DNA of 58,604 nucleotides from an uncultured Pirellula sp. (GTDB lineage: Bacteria > Planctomycetota > Planctomycetia > Pirellulales > Pirellulaceae): assembly GCA_903892355.1 (NCBI GenBank), contig CAITIE010000003.1, positions 1-58,604 on the forward strand, in the 5' to 3' direction. The position numbers and the translations under genes are program-made. Below, in pieces: positions 46,276 through 56,200 of the stretch. Under the pieces are notes generated by a model that made no database searches, was not told the DNA's origin, and saw only the letters and a list, made by a program, of their open reading frames with translations. The number at the start of each line of letters is the position of its first letter. Position 1 is the first letter of the stretch.

Positions 46276-47600
46276 ACCCGTCGTCGACTACCACCCATCG
46301 CCCTGGCGTTTCCAGCGCGATCGCTTATCGCATGGAACCGCATTCATCGTCAACCACGAGGCCTTCGGCGTCGTCGATATTCTTCAGCGGTGGCGCGTAC
46401 TTCATCCATTTCCTGGCATTGGGATTCGCATCGTTCCCTCTCCAAACACATCTGCGGCAGGTCCTCGCACCAACATCGGCAAGTTTGGTTGCCAGCGTCG
46501 TTCCGATCGCCGCTTGCTCTACCTACTTTCTCTTCCGATTCGCAGAAGCTCGAGGCTGGACCCGATCCCCGCAATGGATGCTGGTCACGCTGGCCTCAGC
46601 CCTTTCGATCATGCAAGCCACCCTCGGGATGAAGCTTCACTGGGTATCCGGTCAATCCTATTGGATCGGGCCGGCCATCGATGTCGCTGCTTGCTTGCTC
46701 GTTTTGGGTTGCATCCAATCGAGTTGCATGACCGTCCTCAACCATATCGGTGTCGCCGCGATGGGAAGCCATGCATACACCGTCCGTGCCGCTGGATCCG
46801 CTGGTTACATGGTGGCAGTGATGCTGATGGGTCTCCTCGGCGGTTCACAGCTTGAGGTCTCAGAACGACATCTCTTCGTCGGGTCCGCTTGTAGCGCTAT
46901 CCATGCGATCTTCGCTGCTCTGAGCTTCCTGTTCGTACGCTGGACACCGGCCCCATCGCACTTACCTACCGATTCATCCTCCCCAAATGCGCCCACAGCA
47001 TCAACTGGAGTCTCCACCGCAGCAACTCCATCGAGAGCGTCCCATTCCCATACGCTGGAATGGTGGTGCTTGCTCGCGCTGGTATGGATGATTGCGATGT
47101 GCGAAATGTCGTATGGCCTCTATTCTCACGAATTCTTGACCTCGACGTACGGTGCTTGGGGATACTTTGTTTTCGCCACTGCCATCGCCATGGAGATCGG
47201 ACTCCTTCTAGCCATGCCGCGGCTTAACGCATTGAAGCAGCGTCTGCTATTTGTAGGCCCCTTAGGTTGGATCTGTTTGTTCACCGGTTGCCTATTGGCG
47301 ATTGCAGGCTGGTATCCGATGGGCTATTTCGCACTGGCTCTCGCCCTCAATTGCCCGTTCCAAGTCTCCGCCAATGAACATGCTCATCGCATGAAGCCGA
47401 GCATCATGGGAGTTGCGTCGATGACGTTGGCGCAATCGTTGGGTTACGTCACAGCGACACTCGTTGCGGCGTGGACCACAGGAAACGGTAACGGCCCGCA
47501 ACTTCTCTGGATGACCATGTGGGTAGTCTCCATCATCGCCTTGATCCTCGCCCTATGGAAAATGAACCGAGATCGCATCGAAGCAGCCTCACTGAAATGA
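46272..47600 (+). CDS. MFS-type transporter, nucleoside-permease-like
   Basis: A 442-residue membrane protein with about 12 hydrophobic helices and a charged central loop (about residues 232-265, Ser/Thr/Pro-rich). The first helix begins SGGAYFIHFLALGFASFPL and the second half starts WWCLLALVWMIAMCEMSYGLYSHEFL, a pattern like the NupG/XapB nucleoside symporter branch of the major facilitator superfamily. The substrate is not deducible. It starts with GTG inside the stop codon of the HEFDH protein gene; an in-frame ATG 60 bp downstream is an alternative. It converges on the sugar dehydrogenase gene. Confidence 0.82.
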   Translation: MNPSSTTTHRPGVSSAIAYRMEPHSSSTTRPSASSIFFSGGAYFIHFLALGFASFPLQTHLRQVLAPTSASLVASVVPIAACSTYFLFRFAEARGWTRSPQWMLVTLASALSIMQATLGMKLHWVSGQSYWIGPAIDVAACLLVLGCIQSSCMTVLNHIGVAAMGSHAYTVRAAGSAGYMVAVMLMGLLGGSQLEVSERHLFVGSACSAIHAIFAALSFLFVRWTPAPSHLPTDSSSPNAPTASTGVSTAATPSRASHSHTLEWWCLLALVWMIAMCEMSYGLYSHEFLTSTYGAWGYFVFATAIAMEIGLLLAMPRLNALKQRLLFVGPLGWICLFTGCLLAIAGWYPMGYFALALALNCPFQVSANEHAHRMKPSIMGVASMTLAQSLGYVTATLVAAWTTGNGNGPQLLWMTMWVVSIIALILALWKMNRDRIEAASLK

Positions 47601-47626
47601 TTCCGCCACGTCGTGATGACGTCTGG

Positions 47627-48913
47627 TCACGCTTTCCATATCTTTGCCTTGGTGCGACCCGCGTACGCTGCTGTCGCGTTTCTCGTATCGACGATGAGAT
47701 TCGCGTCGGACACAATCCGACCATAGTCGAATGCGGAATGGTCTGTTGCGATCAAGACGCAGTCCAGGCCGCCGAGAAATTCCGGCGTTAGTTCTTGACT
47801 AGACAACTCCGGAACATCAAACGATCGCATGCGGGGCAGATGAGGAACATGCGGATCGCTATAAGTCACACTAGCCCCTCGATGCAACAACAATTCCATC
47901 AATTTGAAGCTGGGACTTTCCCGAGGATCGTCGATGTCCTTTTTATAAGCAACTCCCAAAACGCAAACCTTCGAACCCTTGATCGGTTTCCCTGCGTCGT
48001 TGAGCGCCTCGGCCACCCGATCGACGACGAATAAAGGCATCGCCGTATTGATCTCACCAGCGAGCTCAATAAAACGAGTCGGCATCTCGTGGCATCGCGC
48101 CAACCAAGTCAAATAAAAAGGATCTATTGGAATGCAATGCCCCCCTAATCCGGGTCCCGGATAGAAGGCATGGAATCCAAAAGGCTTTGTTTTAGCCGCA
48201 TCGATCACTTCCCAAATATCCAATCCGAGCTTGATGAATAGCAGCTTCAATTCATTTACCATGGCAATGTTGACGCTGCGATAAGTGTTCTCCAAAATCT
48301 TGCATGCTTCGGCGATTTCACAGGAGGAGACAGGCACGATGTGCTCAATAACTCCTCCATACAGCGACAATGCCCGCGCAGAGCTTGCAGGATCCATCCC
48401 ACCGACAACCTTAGGGATCGATTGCGTTGAAAACTGCTGGTTGCCTGGATCCTCGCGTTCAGGACTATACGCTAGGAAGTAATCCTTGCCACACTCCAGA
48501 CCGCTCCGGTCCAGGATAGGCTTGACCACATCCCGTGTCGTACCTGGGTAGGTGGTGCTCTCCAGAACGATCAATTGCCCAGGTCGCATGACTTCCGCAA
48601 TCGATTCGCTTGTTCGTTCAATGTACGTCAAATCGGGGTCGCGACTCCGGTTCAGAGGGGTCGGAACGCAGATAAGTATATTGTCCGGCTCACTTAAACG
48701 CCGTAAATCCGCAGTGGGTTGAAATGACTTCGATGCCAGGGCATTCGGCAGCCAAGACGCATCAAGATGCTTGATGTAAGACTGGCCGGAGAGCAAGCTA
48801 GACACCTTTTTCGCGTCGACGTCGAACCCCCAAACATGCGATCCCGAATGGCAAAAGCTTCGAACCAAAGGGAGTCCGACATATCCAAGCCCGATCACTC
48901 CTACCTTCATCAT
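47627..48913 (-). CDS. Nucleotide-sugar dehydrogenase (UDP-HexNAc type)
   Basis: A 428-residue enzyme of the UDP-glucose/GDP-mannose dehydrogenase family. The NAD site is VGVIGLGYVGLPL (GxGYVG at 8-13), the catalytic cysteine is C260 in GPGLGGHCIPIDPFYL, and GVAYKKDIDDPRESPS follows. It oxidises a UDP-sugar to the uronic acid; the PTPLN and YSPERE patterns fit WbpA/WecC-type UDP-N-acetylhexosamine dehydrogenases better than Ugd. It lies 143 bp downstream of a NusG paralogue on the same strand, suggesting a surface-polysaccharide context, but no glycosyltransferases follow. Confidence 0.92.
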   Translation of the reverse strand: MMKVGVIGLGYVGLPLVRSFCHSGSHVWGFDVDAKKVSSLLSGQSYIKHLDASWLPNALASKSFQPTADLRRLSEPDNILICVPTPLNRSRDPDLTYIERTSESIAEVMRPGQLIVLESTTYPGTTRDVVKPILDRSGLECGKDYFLAYSPEREDPGNQQFSTQSIPKVVGGMDPASSARALSLYGGVIEHIVPVSSCEIAEACKILENTYRSVNIAMVNELKLLFIKLGLDIWEVIDAAKTKPFGFHAFYPGPGLGGHCIPIDPFYLTWLARCHEMPTRFIELAGEINTAMPLFVVDRVAEALNDAGKPIKGSKVCVLGVAYKKDIDDPRESPSFKLMELLLHRGASVTYSDPHVPHLPRMRSFDVPELSSQELTPEFLGGLDCVLIATDHSAFDYGRIVSDANLIVDTRNATAAYAGRTKAKIWKA

Positions 48914-49056
48914 GACGCGCGACCTAACTCAACGATGTGCGGATTTACAATAAATTGCCGTTAGAACAAAAATTATCTGATGGAACAGAGCTGCCACCGG
49001 GGCAGAGACAACGTTTCAGTATGGTTCGTAAAGAACATGCCTGGGGCATCAACCAG

Positions 49057-49614
49057 CTAGATCGCTTCTAGTTGGCAGTCATCCAACGCCACACTGGCCC
49101 CACGCCCCATATACCGCACGGAAATGAGCAACCGGATTTCATTTTCGCGGCGGATCACCACTCCTTCGAACCCTTTAAAGACTCCAGTTTTCACACGAAC
49201 CTTTTGCCCAGGTTGCAACTTCAACTCTGGAGCGAGGGGCATGTCGGTCTGAATCAATTCGAAAATCTGCCGAAGATCGTTGACCAATTCTTCGGGGCGA
49301 GGTACCGGCAACCAACGGCTAATGCTCCCCGTCGAGACGGCATTGTACCGAGCCATCTCATCGCCGCAGACGAAAACATAATTTGGAAACAGAGGCTCGA
49401 AACTATTGCGTATTCGGCCTTGGGCGGATCGGTACCTCCGACCTATGGTCGGCCCATAGAATGGGATCTGTTGCTCCACCAACTGCCGCATCAGCTTCTT
49501 TTCAAACCGGGGGAGCGTGTACATCGCCCACCAAGGTTGCGCGACGATCCCCTCGCCGCCCTCTATTAAAAGATTGTTTGGCCAAATGTCTTGTTCGTGT
49601 TTCAGGATCGGCAT
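49057..49614 (-). CDS. NusG-like antiterminator (RfaH/UpxY type)
   Basis: A 185-residue NusG paralogue. The NGN domain reads WWAMYTLPRFEKKLMRQLVEQQIPFYGP ... EPLFPNYVFV, and the KOW motif is KVRVKTGVFKGFEGVVIRRENEIRLLISVRYMG. It is shorter and more divergent than house-keeping NusG and is placed next to a sugar-nucleotide gene, as specialised RfaH/UpxY antiterminators are. Such factors suppress termination in long polysaccharide operons; here only one target gene follows in the same direction. No ops-like element could be identified. House-keeping NusG should lie elsewhere. Confidence 0.88.
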   Translation of the reverse strand: MPILKHEQDIWPNNLLIEGGEGIVAQPWWAMYTLPRFEKKLMRQLVEQQIPFYGPTIGRRYRSAQGRIRNSFEPLFPNYVFVCGDEMARYNAVSTGSISRWLPVPRPEELVNDLRQIFELIQTDMPLAPELKLQPGQKVRVKTGVFKGFEGVVIRRENEIRLLISVRYMGRGASVALDDCQLEAI

Positions 49615-50108
49615 AGTGTCTTCACCAATACAGGCATTACCAATTTCATGGTACGCAGCGAACTTCTCGAGAGAAGTCCCACTGTTTCGAAAACCGTTCG
49701 CTTTGCCATACCCGTTGCCGTCAACGTTGAAGTCGACAAATCTTGATGAAGCACTTGCTGATGCAGGAGCGTCCGGGCGCTCTTCCTGGGCTGGTCGCTT
49801 GGAGTGATCGTATTCCTACCGGTCGCCACAACAGTCAAAAATTGCCGAACCAGCACTGATTTACCAGTTATCAAGATCGCCAACCGCCCCAACCTGCCCA
49901 TCAGGTCTAAACCGATGTCAAAGGCCCGTTTTCCTTGCATAATCCGAAAAGGGAGAATTAGCAGCATTCGCCCTATAGGGCATGCGTTCGCCCGTGAAAT
50001 TGGCCCAGCTCTAGGACTGGTCTACTAAATCTGTCTAGCAAGCAACAACGGTAAATCGATACAGTTGTGCCTAGACCCTCAATCGCCTTCCATTTTCGCA
50101 GGTGTCCC
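49615..50108. other. Intergenic region, no convincing gene
   Basis: About 490 bp between the NusG paralogue and the small lipoprotein gene. A 121-codon minus-strand frame at 49602-49967 has no recognisable motif and a Ser/Thr-Leu composition typical of non-coding frames. It may be the leader of the NusG paralogue transcript. Confidence 0.5.
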
Positions 50109-50381
50109 TTGAAATCGCTCCGAATCCTTGCGTCGATCTGCCTTGCAGCGGCCGTGTTCAGCGTCGGTTGCCAAAGCTCGAAATACAGCAAGCCTTATGG
50201 ATTCGGCACGATCGACAGCCAAAAGGCCCGAGCCGCCGATTTCGATCCGTATCCGCTGAACGATATAGGGCCAGCAGTGGTCGGGGGCCGTCCCCCCGGA
50301 TTCTTTAATCCTCTCCCCGAACCTAAGCGGAACGAACTCCAAGCCCAACAACGGAATCCGTGGACGGGTTATTCGCGGTAG
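50109..50381 (+). CDS. Small predicted lipoprotein
   Basis: A 90-residue exported protein. From TTG 50109 the sequence is LKSLRILASICLAAAVFSVG|CQSS, a lipoprotein signal peptide with the acylated cysteine at residue 21; the -3 residue (Ser) is less typical for a lipobox. The mature part is short, proline-rich and ends in RNPWTGYSR, without a known domain. An AGGTG sequence precedes TTG. A GTG start at 50067 would add 14 residues in front. It converges on purK. Confidence 0.65.
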   Translation: MKSLRILASICLAAAVFSVGCQSSKYSKPYGFGTIDSQKARAADFDPYPLNDIGPAVVGGRPPGFFNPLPEPKRNELQAQQRNPWTGYSR

Positions 50382-50390
50382 GGCAATTCT

Positions 50391-51560
50391 CTAGAACAAC
50401 CCTTGCTCCGCCCAGCGGACTCGCTCGCGGATGGACTTCGCACGCTCCGAGGCCATCTCGACGGAATCGTCGAGAACTGTGATATGCCCCATCTTACGCC
50501 CAGTCCTGGCGTCCTTCTTACCATAGAGATGCAGGTACGCTCGACTCTCACTCAGGACATTCTCAAACCTCGGGAAATGCCCTCCCCAGACGTCACCCAA
50601 TAAGTTGACCATCGCCGCTGGCTGAATCATCGACGTGTCGCCCAGAGGTAAATTGCAAACAGCTCGCACTTGTTGCTCGAACTGGCTGGTACGGCACGCT
50701 TCCATGGTCAAGTGACCCGAGTTGTGGGGCCGCGGGGCCAATTCATTGACCATCAACTCCCCGTTGCGACCGACAAAGAACTCGACGCAGAGCAAACCCT
50801 CTAAACGAAACGACTCCGCGATTCCCCGCGCAATCTCCTGTGCGTTGATCGCTATCGGTTCCATTTCGCCAACCGCTGGACAGGTTGTGATGTCGAGTAT
50901 GTGGTTGGAGTGGACATTGGTGAACATGGGATAAGTCGCGATTTGCCCGCTCGGATTCCTCGCGACCAACACCGAAACCTCGGCTCGGAACGGTATCCAT
51001 TTCTCAGCGATCAATGGTTCCGGGCCCAAAAGCTCGATGGCATCGTTCGCTTCAATCATCGATTGAACTTTACGCTGCCCCTTTCCGTCATAACCCCAGT
51101 TGGTGGTCTTGATTACCAACGGCCAACCGAGTTGCTCGATGACAACCGGCAATTCCTGATACGACCTCAACTCATGGAATGGTGTCACCGGGACGCCCCA
51201 ATCCCTCAACGTACTTTTCTCCTTCAATCGATGCTGAGCGATTGCCAAAACGTCGACGCTGGGCCGAACCAAAGTTACTTCGGCGGCTCTTTGCACAGCT
51301 TCAAGATGAATGTTTTCAAATTCTAAGGTGATAACATCGACTTTCTCGGCAAAGGTACGGACCGCTGATGGGTCTTGATAGTCACCATGTACGGTGTCGT
51401 TGGCGACTTGTTCCGCGGGGCAATCGACTTCGTCGGTGAATACCACCACGCGGTACCCCAATCGCTGGGCGGCGTGGGTGAACATCCGACCCAATTGACC
51501 ACCACCGAAAACGCCCAACGTCGCTCCGGGAAGGATCATCTTATTGCGATGGATTGCCAT
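50391..51560 (-). CDS. purK: N5-carboxyaminoimidazole ribonucleotide synthetase
   Basis: ATP-grasp enzyme of purine biosynthesis converting AIR and bicarbonate to N5-CAIR. 389 residues. The start LGVFGGGQLGRMFTHAAQRLGY, the ATP-binding block KTTNWGYDGKGQ, IAEKWIPFRAEVSVLVARN and the MVNELAPRPHNSGHLTMEAC motif are diagnostic. Its ATG overlaps the purE stop by one base (TAATG), so translation is coupled. Confidence 0.97.
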   Translation of the reverse strand: MAIHRNKMILPGATLGVFGGGQLGRMFTHAAQRLGYRVVVFTDEVDCPAEQVANDTVHGDYQDPSAVRTFAEKVDVITLEFENIHLEAVQRAAEVTLVRPSVDVLAIAQHRLKEKSTLRDWGVPVTPFHELRSYQELPVVIEQLGWPLVIKTTNWGYDGKGQRKVQSMIEANDAIELLGPEPLIAEKWIPFRAEVSVLVARNPSGQIATYPMFTNVHSNHILDITTCPAVGEMEPIAINAQEIARGIAESFRLEGLLCVEFFVGRNGELMVNELAPRPHNSGHLTMEACRTSQFEQQVRAVCNLPLGDTSMIQPAAMVNLLGDVWGGHFPRFENVLSESRAYLHLYGKKDARTGRKMGHITVLDDSVEMASERAKSIRERVRWAEQGLF

Positions 51561-52087
51561 TAACGGAAGTCCCTCTCTTCGAGAACTGCCCCATCGAGCA
51601 CTTTTTGAGTTTGCGATTCCATGTACTGCGATAGTCGGGTGCGAAGTCCATCATCGTGCAACGCCAGAACACGGATCGCTAACAGCCCTGCATTCTTGGC
51701 CCCCGCGGTTCCGATAGCCATTGTTCCTACCGGAATTCCACCCGGCATCTGAACGATACTCAGAAGGGAATCGAGCCCCTGAAGGGATTTGCTTTGGACT
51801 GGCACACCAAACACTGGCAACGCCGTGCAAGAGGCGACCATTCCCGGCAAGTGCGCTGCGCCACCGGCTCCCGCGATGAGGATCTGAATCCCCCGCCCCG
51901 AAGCTCTCTCGGCATATTCCACCATCCACCTCGGCGTTCGATGGGCCGATACGACGCGGGCTTCATACACCACGCCAAACTCGTCGAGCACACGGCAAGC
52001 TTCACGCATCGTTTCCCAATCCGACTGGGAACCCATAATCACACCGACTTTCGCTTGTGTCGGTCTCAACAATTCGTCTTGCCCCAT
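51560..52087 (-). CDS. purE: N5-carboxyaminoimidazole ribonucleotide mutase
   Basis: Rearranges N5-CAIR to CAIR. 175 residues (class I PurE). [41 protein letters not shown], and [37 protein letters not shown] are the family blocks. ATG 52087 (MGQDELLRP) is preferred because residues upstream are not conserved. It forms the purEK operon in the order E, K. Confidence 0.97.
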   Translation of the reverse strand: MGQDELLRPTQAKVGVIMGSQSDWETMREACRVLDEFGVVYEARVVSAHRTPRWMVEYAERASGRGIQILIAGAGGAAHLPGMVASCTALPVFGVPVQSKSLQGLDSLLSIVQMPGGIPVGTMAIGTAGAKNAGLLAIRVLALHDDGLRTRLSQYMESQTQKVLDGAVLEERDFR

Positions 52088-52418
52088 CCGAGCACCCTCA
52101 CACCGCAGGATCGTACCCAACGCACCATGCCAATCGCATGCTTCAATCGCCCCGCAATCCATCGCCCGCGTTCAATAATGTGCAAAACCGTCCTGGGAAA
52201 CGTAACGGGCGGGTCGTCGAGCCACCGAGGTTTTGACGACCGCAGATTGTTCGATGATGATCCCAAGCCACCGGGATACCTTCAAGCCGCTTGACGATGA
52301 TTTCCGGACAAATCCAAGTTTTGGATCCCTGCAAAAGCGGCCCATCTCTCCGAACCCCACACCGCTGCTCGAAATGTCTTGGTATCAGAACCTCAAATTG
52401 TCCACTAGAAGTCTTGGC
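52088..52418. other. purE upstream region, no gene seen
   Basis: About 330 bp between purE and the FmdB-like gene. Several short frames exist but none has a domain or a ribosome-binding site. The purEK promoter should lie here; no riboswitch-like structure was recognised. Confidence 0.5.
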
Positions 52419-52727
52419 TCAAGAACCCGGAAGGTCGTTTCCCGAAATCATCGAAGGCCCCGAACCGACGGTTTTTTCGTACGTCCCATCCCCGGTTTTG
52501 ACATACTTGGTGAAACCATGCTTTTTCAGCTTGTCGTCCGAAACCGAGTTGGACATGGCTCCCTCCGACCACATCCCGCCGATGGCCGTACGGGCAGGTA
52601 TCCGTCGAACCCTCTGCCCGGTCACAGGATGATGGGTCAATGGTTCGTCGGACATCTTCTGAAACACTTCGAACTCTTCCCCCTCCGCACCATCGTCACG
52701 AAGGAGTTCGTAAACATAAATTGGCAT
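52419..52727 (-). CDS. FmdB-like protein lacking the zinc-ribbon cysteines
   Basis: A 102-residue protein. Its start MPIYVYELLRDDGAEGEEFEVFQKMSD matches the FmdB/CxxC_CxxC_SSSS zinc-ribbon family (MPIYEYRCxxCGHxFExxQxxSD), followed by PLTHHPVTGQRVRRI. All four zinc cysteines are replaced: the CxxC positions read LLRDDG and HHPVTG. The C-terminus (KKHGFTKYVKTGDGTYEKTVG) is conserved-looking. The function of the family is unknown, often linked to regulation or chaperoning. The cysteine-free form probably does not bind zinc. It is monocistronic on the minus strand. Confidence 0.8.
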   Translation of the reverse strand: MPIYVYELLRDDGAEGEEFEVFQKMSDEPLTHHPVTGQRVRRIPARTAIGGMWSEGAMSNSVSDDKLKKHGFTKYVKTGDGTYEKTVGSGPSMISGNDLPGS

Positions 52728-53219
52728 GCCTCAAACCCCTTAAGTTGCTAGGAAACGGATCGGATTAATGTTCAGGCTCAATCCTGCTCATCTCAATCCT
52801 GCTCATCTCAATCCTGCTCATGGAGAAAAAGTACCCACCGCAAACCGGATGTACTGAGCGATGGGAGGCTGAAAGTACAACCAGGACATTATCATACCAC
52901 GCAACACGAACTCGACCAATCTTTCGCCCGTTCGGATCCTTCGGTTACGAAAAGAGAACTTACGAAATTTTCCGACGCAACTCCTAATCCGCTAGTCCGC
53001 GACAGCCATCCATCCGTGTCAGACGACCACCTCTCCAGGAACAGAAATACCTGCTCGTCTGTTCGATGCAGCAGTAATTCCAAGCCGTCACATTCCCTAA
53101 ATCCGGCAAGAAAGTCATTTTGTTGGCCAACTTTCCCGGCTCCCCAAGCCCAATCGTGGATTCCTCTATTTACAATCGGAACCACATCCTCTGTGACACA
53201 CTTCTACGGTTCTCTACGA
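52728..53219. other. Intergenic region between FmdB-like and amidohydrolase genes
   Basis: About 490 bp separating two divergent genes. Apart from the 15-bp array at 52777-52821 no feature is recognisable. Promoters for both genes are expected here. Confidence 0.5.
52777..52821. repeat. 15-bp tandem repeat, three perfect copies
   Basis: CTCAATCCTGCTCAT three times without a mismatch. On the minus strand each copy is ATGAGCAGGATTGAG, so the array forms an 18-codon frame (MSRIE three times, then PEH and stop at 52765). It lies 50 bp upstream of the FmdB-like start. Whether it is translated is unknown. Confidence 0.95.
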
Positions 53220-56200
53220 ATGATAATGGTGATGATCAAGACACTTGCTTCTTGGCCTTTGGCATTGCTGACTCTTCTGGCGCTTTCCGATCTTTCCGCG
53301 TTCGGTCAAAAAACCGACGTGAAGCCTGAAATCGGAATCCAAGAACATCCGATCGATGAGTTTATCCTCTCAGGCGCTCGGATCGTCCTCGAACCAGGCC
53401 GGATCATCGAATCCGGCGAGCTTCTCATTTCCGACGGAAAGATTGTCGCTGTCGGGGAAAAAGTCGATGTTCCAGCCGGTGCTCGAAGGATCGAGTTGAA
53501 GGGAAAAACCATTTACCCAGGCTTCATCGACGCCGGCATCGAAATGGAACTCCCCGAAATCGATGCCACTCGAGGTTCCCCTCACTGGAGTCCAGAGATC
53601 ACGCCAAACCGATCTGTTGCCGAGATCTCGACGGCCCCCACGGCCATCGTCAGCAAACTCCGAAAATCGGGGATCACGACAGCTCTGCTGGCCCCACGCG
53701 ATGGAATCATCAAGGGTACCAGTGCGGTTGTCCTCACCAGCGATGGTGACTTGGCCTCGACACTCATCCGTCCAAACGCCGCACTCCACGTTCGCCTTAC
53801 CGTTTCCCGCGGCCGAGGCCGTGATAGTTACCCCTCCAGCCCCATGGGCGCCGTCGCGCTCGCGCGACAAACATTTTTGGACGCCACCTGGTACGAGAAC
53901 GCATGGCGTGCCCATCGCGCGACGACGACATTGCCCAAGCCCGAGTGGAACGCAGCCCTCGATACGATTCTGCAACACACGGCTGCTGGCAAGCTCGTCA
54001 TCTTCGACGCACTAAATGAGCAATACTCACTCCGCGCAGATGCCTTTGCCAAAGAGTTTGGGCTCAAAGCCGTCCTCCGCGGATCCGGTCAAGAATACCA
54101 ACTGCTCGATCCAATTGCCCGTACCGGCCGAACCATCATCCTTCCAGTCAATTTTCCAAAGCCCCCCAATGTCGCAACCCTCGAAGCCGCGGTCGATGCA
54201 GAACTCGAAGAACTGATGCATTGGGAGTTGGCACCGGAGAATCCCGCACGACTCGCCAAAGCAGGGGTCAAGTTCGTACTTACCAGCCAAGGCCTTTCCG
54301 ATAGCTCGGAATGGATCCCGCAAATCCGAAAAGCGATCCAGCGAGGATTGGATCCAAACGTAGCCCTCGCAGCCATCACCACCACCCCAGCATCGCTGCT
54401 CGAGGTGGACAACCAGGTCGGAAAAATTGCGATCGGCAATTGGGCGAACCTGGTGATCACCTCCGGCGACCTCTGGGATGAAAAAACCAAAATTGAAGAA
54501 GTCTGGGTTCGTGGCTCGCGCCCAGCCGCCGCCTACAAGAGCACCACCAACATCGACGGAACATGGGAAGTCCAAGTCCTCGAGAACAAACTTATCAACA
54601 ACCAACCCTCCGTATGGCCAGCCCAAACCTTGCTCGTTCTGAAGGACTCCGAAAAGAAGATCTCGGGAATCCTGGAATTGCCAGCCCCACCCGCCGAGCC
54701 AGCTGCACCTGCAGTACCAGAAGCGAAGACGGATAGCGTTAAGCCAACGGAAGGAACCACAACTCCAGACCCGAAACCGGATCCTCCTAAAGAAGGTGAT
54801 GTCGCTACGGCACCCACCGATCAAGAAAAACCAGCTGAGAAAAAAGAGGATGCCAAGCCCGAAGGCCAAGGTCAACGCGATGGCGACAAGGACAAGGAAA
54901 AGGACAGGGACAAAGAAAAAGACAAGAATAAAGCCAAACTCAATGGACTTCGCTGGTCGGATAACACGCTCAGCGCAAGCCTAACTAGCAAGACTTTCAA
55001 CAAGGACAAAACGGGAGTCGCTCAACTCTCGCTCGCATGGTTGCCACAATCCGGTTTGTCTCAACCCTATCTCGTTGGCTCCATCGTTTGGCCTGACGGA
55101 ACCGAACAGATCATTCGAGCCACCCGCAAAGCGGACGAACCGAAAAAAGAAGAAACCACGAAAGACGATTCCTCAGCAAACGGCAAAGACAAGTCTGAAT
55201 CCAGTAAGTCAGATGCTGGCAAAGAAGATAAAAAGCCGAAGGGGGACCCCAAAGTTATTTCGAGCTGGAGATACCCATTCGCCTCGTTCGGACGCACCTC
55301 GTTACCGGAACAATATCCACTGGTCGTCATTCAGAATACGACGCTTTGGACCTGCGGGCCCAATGGCGTTCTTCGCGACGCGGACATGATCCTCCGAAAC
55401 GGGATCATCGATGCTATCGGTGTGGATCTGCCAGTACCAGAAGGTGCAAAAATCATCGACGGTTCCAAGTTCGAGGTCAGCCCTGGCTTGATCGACTGCC
55501 ATTCGCACATGGCGACCGACAGCGGGGTCAACGAGGGAACTCAAGCGGTCACAGCGGAAGTTCGAATCGGTGACTTCATCAATGCAGAAGACGTTACCAT
55601 GTACCGACAACTGGCTGGCGGATTGACCGCCGCCAATATCCTTCACGGATCCGCTAACCCCATCGGTGGTCAAAACCAAGTCATCAAACTCCGCTGGGGC
55701 GGCAACTACAACGACTTGAAATTCAAAGAAGCCCCCGCAGGGATCAAGTTCGCTCTGGGTGAAAATGTGAAGCAGAGCAACTGGCAAGAAGTTACGAACC
55801 CTCGATACCCTCAAAGTCGAATGGGCGTCGAGCAAATTTTCCGCGACCGTTTCAATGCGGCGAGGGAATACCAAAAGAATTGGGACACATGGAACGCAGC
55901 ACCCAATGGACTACCTCCTCGCAGAGACCTGGAATTGGACGCGATCAGCGAGATCCTACGCGGCGAACGATGGATTCACTGCCATAGCTATCGCCAAGAC
56001 GAAATCCTCGGCCTCTTGCGAGTGCTCGAAGAGTACAAAATCAAGATCGGTTCTCTGCAACACATCCTCGAAGGGTACAAGGTCGCAGACGCAATCGCAA
56101 AACACGGCGGTACCGCTTCGTCATTCTCCGATTGGTGGGCTTACAAACTCGAAGTTGTCGATTCCATCCCGCACAACGGGGCCATCATGCACAACCAAGG

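Noticed and set aside
49602-49967. Minus-strand frame of 121 codons before the NusG paralogue
   Set aside because: No recognisable motif and Ser/Thr/Leu-rich composition as in random frames; kept only as a note in the intergenic entry.
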